Shown here piece by piece: positions 7,810 through 17,732 of a stretch of 64,000 bases of DNA. The notes under the pieces are model-generated. The model worked only from the letters and a program-made list of their open reading frames with translations, had not been told where the DNA came from and made no database searches. Source of the stretch: Desulfobacterales bacterium (GTDB lineage Bacteria; Desulfobacterota; Desulfobacteria; Desulfobacterales; JALSRD01); the NCBI GenBank assembly GCA_026984935.1, contig JALSRD010000035.1:143655-207654 (forward strand), written 5' to 3'. The first letter of the stretch is position 1, and every line of letters begins with the position of its first letter. The position numbers and the translations under genes are program-made.

Positions 7810-9879
7810 ATGAAAGCGGCACACCTTGTCAGCCGTCGTTTGGCGGTACTTTTCGTGATTTTCTCGCTGGGCGGCCTGCTATCGTCGGCCGGCCGCACTG
7901 CCGCAGCCGAGCTTCCCGTTACCCGCGTGGTGCTTTTCTCAAGCGGCGTGGGCAATTTCATCCACAGCGGCCGCATCACCGGCGATGATGTCGTGACACT
8001 GCATTTCAGCGCCGACCAGATGAACGATGTGCTGAAATCGATGGTGGTCAACGATCTGGACGGCGGCAGTGTGGACGGCATCATCTATCCCTCCAAGGAG
8101 CCGCTGACGCGGGCGTTGCAACGCTTTGCCGTTGACCTGTCCGGCAACCCCCCGCTCGCCGGCCTGCTGAAGCAGATACGCGGGGCAGCCGTGCGTGTCT
8201 GGGCGCCGGATCTGGTCGCGGGCAGAATACTGAGCGTGGAGCGCCGCCTCCAAAAGACAACCGTGGCCGCCGGAACCTCGGAATTTGAGACATTCACGCT
8301 GAACCTGGACACCCGCAACGGTTTCAAGGCAATCCCGCTGGGCGCCATTTCCCGCCTGCAGCTGGATAACGCGAAACTCAACGCCGACTTGAACCGTGCT
8401 CTGGAAATGCTGGCAGGCGCCACAGACCGGACCGGCAAGCCGGTACAGATCCGGTTTCGCGGGCAGGGCCCCCGGCGGGTGCGCATTGCCTATCTCATCG
8501 AAACCCCGGTCTGGAAAACGAGCTATCGCCTGGACATGCGCGACAAGGACTTCTTTATGCAGGGTTGGGCCATCGTGGAAAACAGTTCGGACAGCGACTG
8601 GCACAATGTGCATCTCGTGCTGGTTTCCGGCCGCCCCATCTCCTTTATTCAGGATCTTTACACGCCGCTCTACCGGTCCAGGCCGGTGGTCAGGCCACGG
8701 GACTATGCGGCTCTGAGGCCCCGGCAGTACGCATCGGGCATGCCGGCACCAGATACCCGCATACGCAGTAAGGCGGCCGTTCGCAAGGCGCTGCAACCGG
8801 CGGCCAGGATGGAATACCGCCAGGCCCTTGCAGGCGGTGTCTCCGACAAGTTGGCCGCACCGGCTGAAAAAGAGGTGCCGCCGGCCATGGGCAGCGGCGT
8901 TTCGTCTGCCGTCGACACCGGCACCACCGGCGAACTGTTCTATTTCGCCGTCCAACAGCCGGTGGCCCTGGCACGGCATCAAAGCGCCCTTATCCCCATC
9001 GTCAACCGCCCCATTGCCGCACAGCGCGTATCCGTATACAACCGCGCGGTGCTGCCGCGGCATCCCTTAAACGGGGTCTGGCTGCGCAATAACACCGGCT
9101 TTACGCTGGCCGCGGGACCGGTAACCGTATACGCCCAAGGGACCTATGCCGGCGATGCGCGCCTCGGTAGCCTGGTTCCCGGCGACCGACGGCTGCTGAC
9201 CTACGGTGTCGACCTGGAAGTGCTGGTCGATGCAACCGTGAAAACCGAAACCCGCCGGGCCGTTTTGAAAATCGTAGACGGCATCCTCGAAGAGAAGCAT
9301 CTGAGCGTCTTTCAGTATGCCTACCACATGGAGAACAAATCGCCAAAACCGCGCCGGGTAGTTGTGGAGCACCCTTTCAATGGCCGGCGCAAACTGACGG
9401 CCCCGCAGCATTATGCCGAAAAGAGCGCCCGTTTCTACCGCTTCGAAAAGGCGCTGGCGCCGGGCGAGAAAACAACGCTCACGGTGAGAGAAGAACAGAT
9501 CCGGCTGCAGCGCCTCGGATTGCTGGACATGACCCTGGCGCAGCTGCTGGTCTATTCCTCAAACAGCGAAATTTCACCCGCCGTACGCAAAACTTTCAAA
9601 ACCCTGGCGACGCTCAAGCGCACACTGGTGTCGCTGAAGGCCAAACGAACGGATCAGAACGATCGCCTGCAGGCCATCTCCCGGGACCAGGACCGCCTGC
9701 GCAAGAATATTCGGACGGTGGGGACAGCTTCCGAACTGGGCAGGCGCTATCTGGCAAAGCTGAGCACCCAGGAAGACCGCATCGAGAGCATCCGGGGCAA
9801 AATCGCCGCGCTCGACCGCCAGATCGCCGAGAAGCGAAATGCACTCAAGGCTTACCTTGAAAACCTGAGCGTGGAATAA
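7810..9879 (+). CDS. Secreted DUF4139 domain protein
   Basis: A 689-residue protein with a signal peptide (hydrophobic 10-25, likely cleavage after AAA near residue 33). The opening of the mature protein, VTRVVLFSSGVGNFIHSG, followed by a conserved LKSMVVNDLDGG segment, and the central block with RIAYLIETPVWKTSYRLDM, match the DUF4139 family of bacterial exported proteins of unknown function. The last 90 residues (SLKAKRTDQNDRL to the end) look like a coiled coil. AAAGGAG stands 7 bases before the ATG. The GntR-type gene begins 23 bp downstream, so they may share a transcript. No enzymatic motif is visible. Confidence 0.75.
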   Translation: MKAAHLVSRRLAVLFVIFSLGGLLSSAGRTAAAELPVTRVVLFSSGVGNFIHSGRITGDDVVTLHFSADQMNDVLKSMVVNDLDGGSVDGIIYPSKEPLTRALQRFAVDLSGNPPLAGLLKQIRGAAVRVWAPDLVAGRILSVERRLQKTTVAAGTSEFETFTLNLDTRNGFKAIPLGAISRLQLDNAKLNADLNRALEMLAGATDRTGKPVQIRFRGQGPRRVRIAYLIETPVWKTSYRLDMRDKDFFMQGWAIVENSSDSDWHNVHLVLVSGRPISFIQDLYTPLYRSRPVVRPRDYAALRPRQYASGMPAPDTRIRSKAAVRKALQPAARMEYRQALAGGVSDKLAAPAEKEVPPAMGSGVSSAVDTGTTGELFYFAVQQPVALARHQSALIPIVNRPIAAQRVSVYNRAVLPRHPLNGVWLRNNTGFTLAAGPVTVYAQGTYAGDARLGSLVPGDRRLLTYGVDLEVLVDATVKTETRRAVLKIVDGILEEKHLSVFQYAYHMENKSPKPRRVVVEHPFNGRRKLTAPQHYAEKSARFYRFEKALAPGEKTTLTVREEQIRLQRLGLLDMTLAQLLVYSSNSEISPAVRKTFKTLATLKRTLVSLKAKRTDQNDRLQAISRDQDRLRKNIRTVGTASELGRRYLAKLSTQEDRIESIRGKIAALDRQIAEKRNALKAYLENLSVE

Positions 9880-9902
9880 CCCGCAGCAAAAGGCCGGACA
9901 TC

Positions 9903-10649
9903 GTGGACCGCGAAAACACCGTTGCCTATTATTACCAGGTCGCCGAAACCCTGAAAGCGCGCATCGAATCCCAACAGTATCCGCCCGGTGAACTGCTGCC
10001 TTCCGACAGGGACCTTGCCCGCGCCTTTGGCGTCAGCAACATCACCATCCGCAGAGCCATGTCCTTGCTGGTCAGCCAGGGTCTGGTGGTTCGCCGACGC
10101 GGCGTAGGTACGCGTGTCCTGCCACTGGAAGATTCGCGCATCCCGTTGAAAATCACCGGCAACTTCAAAGACTGGGTCGACTCGGCCTTAAGCCGCAGCC
10201 AGAAACTGGCCGTCACCGTTCTCGGCACGGAGACCACGGCCTGCCCGCAGCGCGTGGCCAAGCAGCTGCAGCGTACGCCCGGCAGTGACATCTGGCGCAT
10301 GCAGCGCGTCCGCAGCCTGAAATCGGAGCCCATTTCCTACTATATCAATTACGTTCCGCCGGGCCTGCTGAGGGATGTTGCGCCGATGGATTTTGTCAAA
10401 AGGCGCTTTATCGAAGTTTTTCAGCAAAAGAGCGGCATCGCCATCGTCAGGATCGAACAGCAGGTGGAGGCCACCTGCGCCGATATGGACGTGGCCGGCG
10501 TGCTGGAGGTGGATTTCGGCGCACCGCTTTTCTTCATCACCAACATCTACTCTGACAGCCGCGGTGCACCGGTGGAAGTCACCCACATGTACTTCCGCGG
10601 GGACCGTTACATCTATAAAAACATCACTTCCATCGATGACGCCTCCTGA
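9903..10649 (+). CDS. GntR/HutC-family transcriptional regulator with UTRA domain
   Basis: A 248-residue regulator starting with GTG. Residues 10-75 form the GntR winged helix (LLPSDRDLARAFGVSNITIRRAM, then GLVVRRRGVGTRV), and residues about 95-240 form the UTRA ligand domain typical of the HutC subfamily, ending in a short tail. It stands tail to tail with the TRAP/CoA-transferase operon (24 bp between stops), the usual relation of a local regulator to a catabolic operon. It may bind the palindrome at 20717-20734; the effector is likely the transported acid or a derivative. Both points are inference. Confidence 0.88.
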   Translation: MDRENTVAYYYQVAETLKARIESQQYPPGELLPSDRDLARAFGVSNITIRRAMSLLVSQGLVVRRRGVGTRVLPLEDSRIPLKITGNFKDWVDSALSRSQKLAVTVLGTETTACPQRVAKQLQRTPGSDIWRMQRVRSLKSEPISYYINYVPPGLLRDVAPMDFVKRRFIEVFQQKSGIAIVRIEQQVEATCADMDVAGVLEVDFGAPLFFITNIYSDSRGAPVEVTHMYFRGDRYIYKNITSIDDAS

Positions 10650-10673
10650 CCACCCGGCGGCGGCCCTTCCCCT

Positions 10674-11966
10674 CTACCCGGACATCATCTGCGGCAATAC
10701 CAACACGACCTGCGGGAAAAGCACCAGCACCACAATCACGAGAATGATCGGGATCAGAAAGGGCAGCAGCGACCGCACCACCTTTTCGAAAGGCATCCGC
10801 GTAATACCCACCAGGACGTAAATCACGTTGCCGAAAGGCGGCGTGATCACGCCCACGGAAAGCGAGATCACCATCAGCACCCCGAAAAACAGCGGATCGA
10901 TCCCCAGCACCTTGATCATCGGCACCATCACCGGCGTAAAGATCAGCACCGATTCGATGACCGACATGAAACAGCCCACCACCAGAAAAAAGAGCGTGAT
11001 CAGCAGCAGCAGAATGGTGGTATCGTTGGACAGGTGCATCACCAGTCCTGCCAGGGTAAGGGGAATTTGCAGACGCACCAGCAGCCAGCCATACAAAACG
11101 GCGATGGAAATGATAAACAGTACGATGGCGGTAAACTCGATGGTCGTATAGAAAACTTCCCGCAGATCCTGGAGAGAAATGTCCCGGTAGATCAAGAGCC
11201 CCAGCACCATGGCATAGGCACTGGCCACCACTCCGGACTCGGTGGGGGTGAAGATGCCCGACCAGATGCCGCCGACGATGATGACCGGCGTCATCAGCGA
11301 CAGCAGTGCCCGTCGGGACAGCCGCAGCACCTCTTTCAGCGGCAGCCGCGGCTGAATCGGCATGGAGATGCGAAAAGAAAGCAGGTAGGTGCTGAGCATC
11401 AGGCTGCCACCCAGCAGGATTCCGGGAATCACGCCGGCGATAAAAAGCGCCCCCACGCTGACGTCTCCCAGCCAGCCGTAAATCACCATGGCCACGCTGG
11501 GCGGGATGATGGGGCCGATCACCGAAGATGCGCCGGTGATGCCCGTGCTGTAGTCCAGGGGATAGCCCTGGTCCTGCATGGCCCGGATTTCGAGGCTGCC
11601 GAGACCGGCCGCATCGGCCACGGCCGTGCCGGACATACCGGCAAAGATCATGCTGGCCAGTACATTGACGTGCCCCAAACCGCCGCGCAGGTGCCCCACC
11701 AGTCCATTGGCGAAATCAAAGATGCGCGGCGTCACGCTGCCCTTGTTCATCACGTTGGCCGCCAGAATGAAAAAGGGAATCGCCAAAATGGGAAAGCTGT
11801 TGACACCGTGCATCATTTTGAGTGGGAAAAGGCTCAGGGGTATACTGATAAAGCTGTTTTCGACCCACAACACCGCCATGCAAGTCAGCCCGATGGCAAC
11901 GGCAACCGGCACGCCGATAATGAAAAAGAAAAGCAGCAACCCGATAAACAGGATCAGCATATCCAT
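10674..11966 (-). CDS. dctM: TRAP transporter large permease, DctM type
   Basis: A 430-residue membrane protein with about 12 helices, beginning FIGLLLFFFIIGVPVAVAIG and containing the DctM hallmark stretches AGMSGTAVADAAGLGSLE, GPIIPPS and GIFTPTESGVVA. It is the ion-coupled permease subunit of a tripartite ATP-independent periplasmic transporter for a carboxylate. It follows dctQ with 4 bp between, and is the last gene of the long minus-strand operon. Confidence 0.92.
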   Translation of the reverse strand: MDMLILFIGLLLFFFIIGVPVAVAIGLTCMAVLWVENSFISIPLSLFPLKMMHGVNSFPILAIPFFILAANVMNKGSVTPRIFDFANGLVGHLRGGLGHVNVLASMIFAGMSGTAVADAAGLGSLEIRAMQDQGYPLDYSTGITGASSVIGPIIPPSVAMVIYGWLGDVSVGALFIAGVIPGILLGGSLMLSTYLLSFRISMPIQPRLPLKEVLRLSRRALLSLMTPVIIVGGIWSGIFTPTESGVVASAYAMVLGLLIYRDISLQDLREVFYTTIEFTAIVLFIISIAVLYGWLLVRLQIPLTLAGLVMHLSNDTTILLLLITLFFLVVGCFMSVIESVLIFTPVMVPMIKVLGIDPLFFGVLMVISLSVGVITPPFGNVIYVLVGITRMPFEKVVRSLLPFLIPIILVIVVLVLFPQVVLVLPQMMSG

Positions 11967-11970
11967 GGAG

Positions 11971-12456
11971 CTATTGTTTCTCCACTAAGCACTCGCGTCG
12001 GCCGGCCAGGGAACGAACCTGCTTCCAGGTGTTTTGCAGCTGGAAGACGAGCATGCCGCTGACGCCCACAAACAGGCCCAGATAAAAGTAGCTGATACTG
12101 ATCTCAAGAGCCGTGGTTTTGGAAGGATAACTGATTTTCATGATGAAAAGCGTGCCGATCCACACGCAGGCAAGGAAGAAAAGGCACAGCACGTCGGTTA
12201 TCAGGCGCAGGATGTGTTCGGCACGGCCCGCAAGGCGATCCACGACCACGTTGATGACAATATGCGCGCCCCGCCGCCAGGCGCTGGCCGCCCCCAGAAA
12301 AACACTCCATACGCACAGCAGCCGTGAGGACTCTTCGGCCCAGGTGGTCGGCAGGCTCAGCACGTTGCGGCTGAATACTTCAATCAGGATGCACAGCATC
12401 ATGCCGCAGAAGCATAGCAGTGCCCCGACATCGTAGGCGCGCAGGATATATTTCAT
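11971..12456 (-). CDS. dctQ: TRAP transporter small permease, DctQ type
   Basis: A 161-residue protein with four transmembrane helices and the DctQ signature TTWAEESSRLLCVWSVFLGAA and RRGAHIVINVVVDRL. It partners DctM in the inner membrane. The reading frame is open further upstream, but the ATG at 12456 has AAGGGAG seven bases before it and matches the family N-terminus. The 142-bp gap to dctP holds no gene. Confidence 0.9.
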   Translation of the reverse strand: MKYILRAYDVGALLCFCGMMLCILIEVFSRNVLSLPTTWAEESSRLLCVWSVFLGAASAWRRGAHIVINVVVDRLAGRAEHILRLITDVLCLFFLACVWIGTLFIMKISYPSKTTALEISISYFYLGLFVGVSGMLVFQLQNTWKQVRSLAGRRECLVEKQ

Positions 12457-12598
12457 TACGCTCCCTTGCGATTGCGCTTTTCGCCATTGGGACAAAGGCG
12501 ACCGGCCGGGCCAAAGAACCCCAATGGGCAAATCAACCGCCGGGATCCAATGCCGCAAAAGCGGCCGGCCGGATGTGCTTTCCGGCCGGCATGTTCGG

Positions 12599-13585
12599 CT
12601 ACTTCAATTTTGAGACCCGCTCGACTTCCTCAGCCACACCGGGGGCCAGCTTGCTGACCGCCCGCTGGATGGCCGGCATGGCCGCCTGGCGGATGGCGGG
12701 CACATCCGGTTTGACGAAGATCATGCCGTGCTTCTTCAACTCGCGCGCGTAAAAGGCATCCTTTTCATCTTCCACCCTGGAGCCGTAGGCCCGGGCTTCG
12801 GCAACGGCCTGGCGGATCAGTGCCTGGTCCTTTGCAGCGAGCTTGTCGAACCAGACCTTGCTGGCCACCCAGTGCCAGGGAAAATAGACGTGGTGCGTCA
12901 GGATGATATACTTCTGCACTTCCCACAATTTCCGCGAATACGGCGACACCAGCGAGTTTTCGTGGGCTTCCACCTGCCCCGTTTTCATGGCCAGGTAGAT
13001 CTGGGGCGCCGGAATGACCGTCGGCAGGGCGCCCAGCTGTTTCCAGACGTCCACCCAGATGGGGATGGCCGGCAGCCGCATCTTGAGCCCTTTGATATCC
13101 TTGGGCTCCACGATCTTGCGGTTGGCGGTCATATGCCGCGGCGCACGCTTCTGGGGACCGAAATCAATAATGCCCCCCTTTGCAGCGGCCAATTTGCGGA
13201 TTTTGTCCCCCATTGGCCCCTTCAGGTAAGCCACGATACTCTTCCAGGACGGCATATAGAAGGGAATCGTGATGGGATCGTACTGCTTGGCGAACATGGT
13301 GCGAAAAATCCCGCCGGTCAGCGCCATCTGGGTCTGGCCGATTTTCATCAGTTCCAGCACGGCCTTTTCCTTGCCCAGCTGACCGCTCATGAAGATCTTC
13401 ACCTTGATGCGCCCAGCAGATTTCTTTTCGACGATCTGTTTGAACTGCTTGATGGCCGCTTCCTCGGATCCGCCGGGCTTCATGGTGCAGTTGACATCGA
13501 TACTGATGTCGGCCGCCGGGGCGTAGCCGGGCATCAGAAAAAGCATCAAAACCGCTGCCGCCAGTAGAACCATTTTTCTTCTCAT
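12599..13585 (-). CDS. dctP: TRAP transporter substrate-binding protein, DctP family
   Basis: A 328-residue periplasmic receptor. Signal peptide MRRKMVLLAAAVLMLFLMPG with cleavage near APAAD; the mature part shows the DctP pattern, with RKIVEPKDIKGLKMRLP around the conserved arginine that binds the substrate carboxylate and APQIYLAMKTGQVEAHENS. The ATG at 13585 is preceded by AAAGGAGG, so the 10-residue-longer frame is rejected. It serves the DctQM pair. The exact acid is unknown; neighbours suggest a branched or hydroxylated dicarboxylate. Confidence 0.92.
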   Translation of the reverse strand: MRRKMVLLAAAVLMLFLMPGYAPAADISIDVNCTMKPGGSEEAAIKQFKQIVEKKSAGRIKVKIFMSGQLGKEKAVLELMKIGQTQMALTGGIFRTMFAKQYDPITIPFYMPSWKSIVAYLKGPMGDKIRKLAAAKGGIIDFGPQKRAPRHMTANRKIVEPKDIKGLKMRLPAIPIWVDVWKQLGALPTVIPAPQIYLAMKTGQVEAHENSLVSPYSRKLWEVQKYIILTHHVYFPWHWVASKVWFDKLAAKDQALIRQAVAEARAYGSRVEDEKDAFYARELKKHGMIFVKPDVPAIRQAAMPAIQRAVSKLAPGVAEEVERVSKLK

Positions 13586-13631
13586 GGGAACCTCCTTTTG
13601 GTTTCTGTTGCACACGGGTTGGCAGACGTTG

Positions 13632-14804
13632 CTAAATTACTTTCTCTTCCCTGAATTTGGCAATCTCTTTCTCATCGAAGCCTGTTTCGATCAGAATTTC
13701 ACGGGTGTGCTGGCCCAGCTGCGGTGACGGCCGCCGGAGCCTTGCAGGGTTTTTGGTCATTTTGACGGCAAATCCCGGCATCTTGACCTTTTCCGTCGGT
13801 TGCTCGGATATCAGGAGCATTTCCTGATGCCGCACCTGGGGGTCGTCGAAAACTTCTTTCAGGTTGTTGATGGGGCCGCAGGGGACGCCCTCGCGGTTGA
13901 GCACCTCAATCCAGTAGGCCCGGGTATGTCGGCCGATGCGCCCCTGCACGATGCGGTTGATGGCCGCCCGGTTGCGGCAGCGCCTCTCATTGGTGGCAAA
14001 GCGCGGCTCTTTCATCACTTCCCCTATTTGGAGCACACGGCACAGATTCCGCCATGTTTTTTCAGTAGAGGGTGCAATCGCCAGCGGACCGTCAGCCGCA
14101 TGGTAAACCCCGTAAGGCGCGACGACCATGTGGTCGTTGCCGGTCCGCGGCGGCAACTGACCGGTAGCGAAAAAAGCGCCCGATGCGAAGGTAAACATGC
14201 TGATCAGGCTATCCACCATGGCCACATGGACCTCTTCGCCGCGGCCGCTGATCTCCCGGTTGCGCAGGGCCGCCAGGATACCGAAGGCAGCGTAAAGGCC
14301 GGCAATGGTATCCGATATGGGAATCCCTGCACGCAACGGCTCCATGTCTGCACTGCCGTTTAAGCTCATAAAGCCGGATACCGCCTGGGCGATGAAATCG
14401 AAAGCCGGTCGGCGGCAGTAGGGCCCGGTCTTGCCGAAACCCGAAACCGCCGCGTAAATCAGACGCGGGTTGATTTCGGCAAGCTTCGCGTAGCCCAGCC
14501 CCAGGCGCTCCATGACCCCCGGCCGGAAGTTTTCCACCAGAATGTCCACAGACTTGACCACGCGCCGGATGATGCTCTTGCCGCCCCTGGATTTCAGGTT
14601 GACGGTGATGCTGCGCTTGTTGCGGTTCAAATTGACGAAGTAGGGATTTTCCCCTTCAGCCACGATGCCGGTCACCCGGGAAGGGTCGCCGTCAAGTGAC
14701 TCCACCTTGATCACATCGGCACCGAAGTCGGCCAGCAGCATACTGCAAAACGGCCCGGAAACCACGCGCGTCATGTCCAGCACCTTTATTCCGGAAAGGG
14801 GCAT
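13632..14804 (-). CDS. CaiB/BaiF (class III) CoA-transferase
   Basis: A 390-residue family III CoA-transferase. It starts MPLSGIKVLDMTRVVSGPF, has LLADFGADVIKVE, VENFRPGVMERLGLGY and the catalytic-aspartate region RRPAFDFIAQAVSGFM, and ends in the usual linked domain. Such enzymes move CoA between a donor thioester and a free organic acid. GTG at 14810 is in frame, but ATG at 14804 has GAGG at good distance. It lies between the TRAP receptor and the lyase gene, so it probably activates the imported acid to its CoA ester before cleavage. Confidence 0.9.
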   Translation of the reverse strand: MPLSGIKVLDMTRVVSGPFCSMLLADFGADVIKVESLDGDPSRVTGIVAEGENPYFVNLNRNKRSITVNLKSRGGKSIIRRVVKSVDILVENFRPGVMERLGLGYAKLAEINPRLIYAAVSGFGKTGPYCRRPAFDFIAQAVSGFMSLNGSADMEPLRAGIPISDTIAGLYAAFGILAALRNREISGRGEEVHVAMVDSLISMFTFASGAFFATGQLPPRTGNDHMVVAPYGVYHAADGPLAIAPSTEKTWRNLCRVLQIGEVMKEPRFATNERRCRNRAAINRIVQGRIGRHTRAYWIEVLNREGVPCGPINNLKEVFDDPQVRHQEMLLISEQPTEKVKMPGFAVKMTKNPARLRRPSPQLGQHTREILIETGFDEKEIAKFREEKVI

Positions 14805-14834
14805 TACCACCTCGTTGTTTGGGGTTTTCAGATA

Positions 14835-15782
14835 TCAATCGCCGTCATGGTGTCCACCCACCCCGCAAATGCGGGCCGCCAGGCGCGGATCACGCGGGCC
14901 GCTCTTCATGACCTGTCCCGGAAGGGTGAACCCCAGAATCTCCTCCAGCCGGCGGGCGGCGGCGATAAGCTTTTCCAGGTCCACGCCCGTGTCTATACCC
15001 ATCTCTGACAGCATGAAAACCACGTCGGCGGTGGCCAGGTTGCCGGCTGCCCGGGGCACGTAGGGGCAGCCGCCGATGCCCCCCAGGGACGTGTCGAAAC
15101 AGTCGGCCCCGGCCTGCAGCGCGGCCAGCAGGTTGGCCATGGCGATACCCCGGTTGTTGTGAAAATGCAGAATCAGACGTGTATCCGGAAAATGTTCCCG
15201 AAAGGTGCTCACGCGCTTCTCCACGCGTATGGGGTCGGCCATCCCGGTGGTGTCCGCCAGGATCACCGACTTGGCGCCGCGGCGCACATACTGCTCCACG
15301 ATGGCGAAAACATCCGCCTCGGGCACGTCCCCCTGAAAGGGGCAGCCGAAGGAGACGGCCACCGACCCGATGACGCGCACCCCTGCGGCCAGAGCGGTTT
15401 CGAAAACGTTGTCCAGCCCGGCTATGGATTCGTCGATGCTGCGCCGGATGTTCTCCCGGTTATGGGCCTCGCTGGCGGAAATCACCACGACGATCTCGTC
15501 GGTGCCGGCGGCCACGGCATCCTGTGCTCCGCGCAGGTTGGGCACCAGCGCGGTGTAAACGGCCTTGTCCCTGGGCACGCCGGCCATCACCGCGGCGGCA
15601 TCCCGCAATTGGGGCACGGCCCTGGGGCTTACAAAGGATGTGGCCTCCACTTGGCGGATGCCGGCGGCCACCAGAGCGGCGATGATTTCCAGTTTCTGTG
15701 CCGTGGGCACGAAGCGCTCCAGGGACTGCAACCCGTCCCGCAGCGCCACCTCCCGCAGCATCACTTTCTCCGGCAGTTTCAT
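14835..15782 (-). CDS. Hydroxymethylglutaryl-CoA lyase-like enzyme
   Basis: A 315-residue TIM-barrel lyase of the HMGL-like (DRE-TIM) group. It has VMLREVALRDGLQSL (metal and catalytic Arg-Asp), VEATSFVSPRAVP, LHFHNNRG and the cysteine-loop signature GGIGGCPYVPRAAGN. The cysteine loop favours HMG-CoA lyase or a close acyl-CoA lyase rather than a synthase. The ATG at 15782 has AAAAGGA 8 bases upstream; earlier in-frame starts lack one. Together with the CoA-transferase it would convert a 3-hydroxy-3-methyl diacid to acetyl-CoA plus a keto acid. Confidence 0.88.
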   Translation of the reverse strand: MKLPEKVMLREVALRDGLQSLERFVPTAQKLEIIAALVAAGIRQVEATSFVSPRAVPQLRDAAAVMAGVPRDKAVYTALVPNLRGAQDAVAAGTDEIVVVISASEAHNRENIRRSIDESIAGLDNVFETALAAGVRVIGSVAVSFGCPFQGDVPEADVFAIVEQYVRRGAKSVILADTTGMADPIRVEKRVSTFREHFPDTRLILHFHNNRGIAMANLLAALQAGADCFDTSLGGIGGCPYVPRAAGNLATADVVFMLSEMGIDTGVDLEKLIAAARRLEEILGFTLPGQVMKSGPRDPRLAARICGVGGHHDGD

Positions 15783-15825
15783 AGCTGTCCTTTTGACCTG
15801 CATGTATGCGGTACGCCAATGTTCA

Positions 15826-17685
15826 TCATGCCACCGTGACGGATTCCGGTCGCATCCTGGTGAAGCACCACAGGCCTGCCCCCGCCGCGACACCGGCCGC
15901 CGTCAGGGGCGGTGACGGCAGCAGGATCAGGATTCCGGCTGCCGCCAGCAGCAATCGCTGGCCCATAACCAGGCGCCGGTTGAAATACCCCATGAAGCCC
16001 GCCGACAGCAGGGTCAGGGCCGCGGCCGCGCGCGCCACGCCCAGCACCACCTGCCACCAGGAGCCGATAAGCACCAGACCCGGGTAGTAAGCGAACAAAA
16101 ACGGCAGCAGGAAGGCCGCGAAACTCAGCTTCAACCCGAAGCGGGCCGTCTCCACCCAGCTGGCTTCGGCCATGCCGGCGGCAATGAAAATGGCGCCGCA
16201 CACCGGCGGCGTCACGGCCGACAGAATGGCCATGTAAAAAACAAACAGGTGCGCCGCCATGGGCGGCACCCCCAGTTCGATGAGCACCGGTCCGCCCACC
16301 ACCACGGCCACGATGTAGGCGGCCGTGGTGGGCACTTCCATGCCCAGCAGAATGCTGGCCAGTCCCGTCAGCAGCAGCGCCGCGAACAGGCTGTTCTGGC
16401 TGAAGGCCAGGATGCCGGCGCTGACCTTGACGCCCAGACCCGTAAAGGCGATAATGGCGATAATCACCTGGGCGCTGGCGCAGATGCTGGCGATCAGGGC
16501 CGCCTGCCGGGCGCCGTTTAACACCGCCTTTTCCAGCTTTCCCGGCACGGTGCGCACCTCGAATTTCAATTCTTCATCCAGCAGCGCCAGAGGCAGCGTC
16601 GCCATCACGGCCCAAAAGGCGGCATACTGGGGCGTATAGCCGCGAAACAGCCAGAAGGTCAGCATGCCGAAAGGCACCAGGAAAAACCCGCTGACTTTCA
16701 GGGTGTCGCTCCAGCTGGGGATATCCCCCGGCTGCATGCGGCCGTAACCGCTGCGCAGAGCATAAAAGTGAATGCCCAGACCCACGGTGAAAAAATACAG
16801 CAGGGCCGGCAACAACGCGCTCAGGGCAATGGTCAGATAGGGCGTCTGGATCAGTTCGGCCATGATAAAGGCGCCGGCACCCATGATGGGTGGCATGATC
16901 TGTCCACCGGTGCTGGCCACCGCCTCCACCGCCGCCGCCAGGGCGGGCGCATATCCCAGCCGCTTCATCATGGGGATGGTGAAAGCCCCGGTGGAGGCCA
17001 CGTTGGCGCTGGCACTGCCCGACACCGACCCGAACAGGGCGCTGGAAACCGTGGCCACCTTGGCAGGACCGCCGGTGTAGCGCCCCGCCAGGCGCAGCGA
17101 GATCCTCAGGAAACCGGTGCCACCGCCGGTGTGCACGATAAAAGCGCCCAGAAAGACGAAGATGGCGATGATGTTGGCGCTCACGCCCAGCAGCTGACCC
17201 CAGATGCCGCCGGTGGTCAGGTACAGCATGCTTGACAAGGTGGCCAGGCTGTATGGCGGATGGCCGAAACGACCCGGAATGAGGTGCCCGAAAACCGCGT
17301 ACAGCAAAAACAAAAGCGCAATGACGGGCAGCGCCGGGCGCACCATGCGCCGGGCCGCCTCCAGTACGATAAGTGTCAGCAAGAGGCCGGCCCAGACCTG
17401 AAAAGGCCCCGTGGCCGTGCCGTACTGGTCGATAATGGCATGGTATTGAAAAAAAACATAAAGCGACAGGCCCACTCCCACCAGGCACAGCAGCACGTCC
17501 CACAGCCGGCGCCGGGCCGTACGCACAGCGCCGCCGCCCAGGAAAATCAGGATCAGCGCCAGGCTCAGATGAATGGAGCGCTCGCGCATGTTGGGCATAA
17601 AGGCGTACACCGGCAGCAGGACCTGGTATACGGCAAAAATCACCGAAACCGTCAGCACGAACCTTCTGCCGGTCGCTGCAGCCAA
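15826..17685 (-). CDS. TRAP-TAXI transporter fused 4TM/12TM permease
   Basis: A 619-residue polytopic protein in which the small and large TRAP permease parts are fused. GSVSGSASANVASTGAFTIP, ASTGGQIMPPIMGAGAFIMAE and VPTTAAYIVAVVV are characteristic of the TAXI-type permease. Start appears to be TTG at 17685, with GGAGGATG upstream; no in-frame ATG fits. It works with the adjacent TAXI receptor. Having both a DctPQM and a TAXI system in one operon is unusual. Confidence 0.9.
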   Translation of the reverse strand: MAAATGRRFVLTVSVIFAVYQVLLPVYAFMPNMRERSIHLSLALILIFLGGGAVRTARRRLWDVLLCLVGVGLSLYVFFQYHAIIDQYGTATGPFQVWAGLLLTLIVLEAARRMVRPALPVIALLFLLYAVFGHLIPGRFGHPPYSLATLSSMLYLTTGGIWGQLLGVSANIIAIFVFLGAFIVHTGGGTGFLRISLRLAGRYTGGPAKVATVSSALFGSVSGSASANVASTGAFTIPMMKRLGYAPALAAAVEAVASTGGQIMPPIMGAGAFIMAELIQTPYLTIALSALLPALLYFFTVGLGIHFYALRSGYGRMQPGDIPSWSDTLKVSGFFLVPFGMLTFWLFRGYTPQYAAFWAVMATLPLALLDEELKFEVRTVPGKLEKAVLNGARQAALIASICASAQVIIAIIAFTGLGVKVSAGILAFSQNSLFAALLLTGLASILLGMEVPTTAAYIVAVVVGGPVLIELGVPPMAAHLFVFYMAILSAVTPPVCGAIFIAAGMAEASWVETARFGLKLSFAAFLLPFLFAYYPGLVLIGSWWQVVLGVARAAAALTLLSAGFMGYFNRRLVMGQRLLLAAAGILILLPSPPLTAAGVAAGAGLWCFTRMRPESVTVA

Positions 17686-17732
17686 TTTGACATCCTCCGA
17701 TCATGCTCTCCAAGACAGGCACCCTGCTTCAG

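Noticed and set aside
11034-12062. 342-codon plus-strand frame over dctM/dctQ
   Set aside because: Antisense to two secure genes; rich in Gln/His/Asp as expected for a shadow frame.
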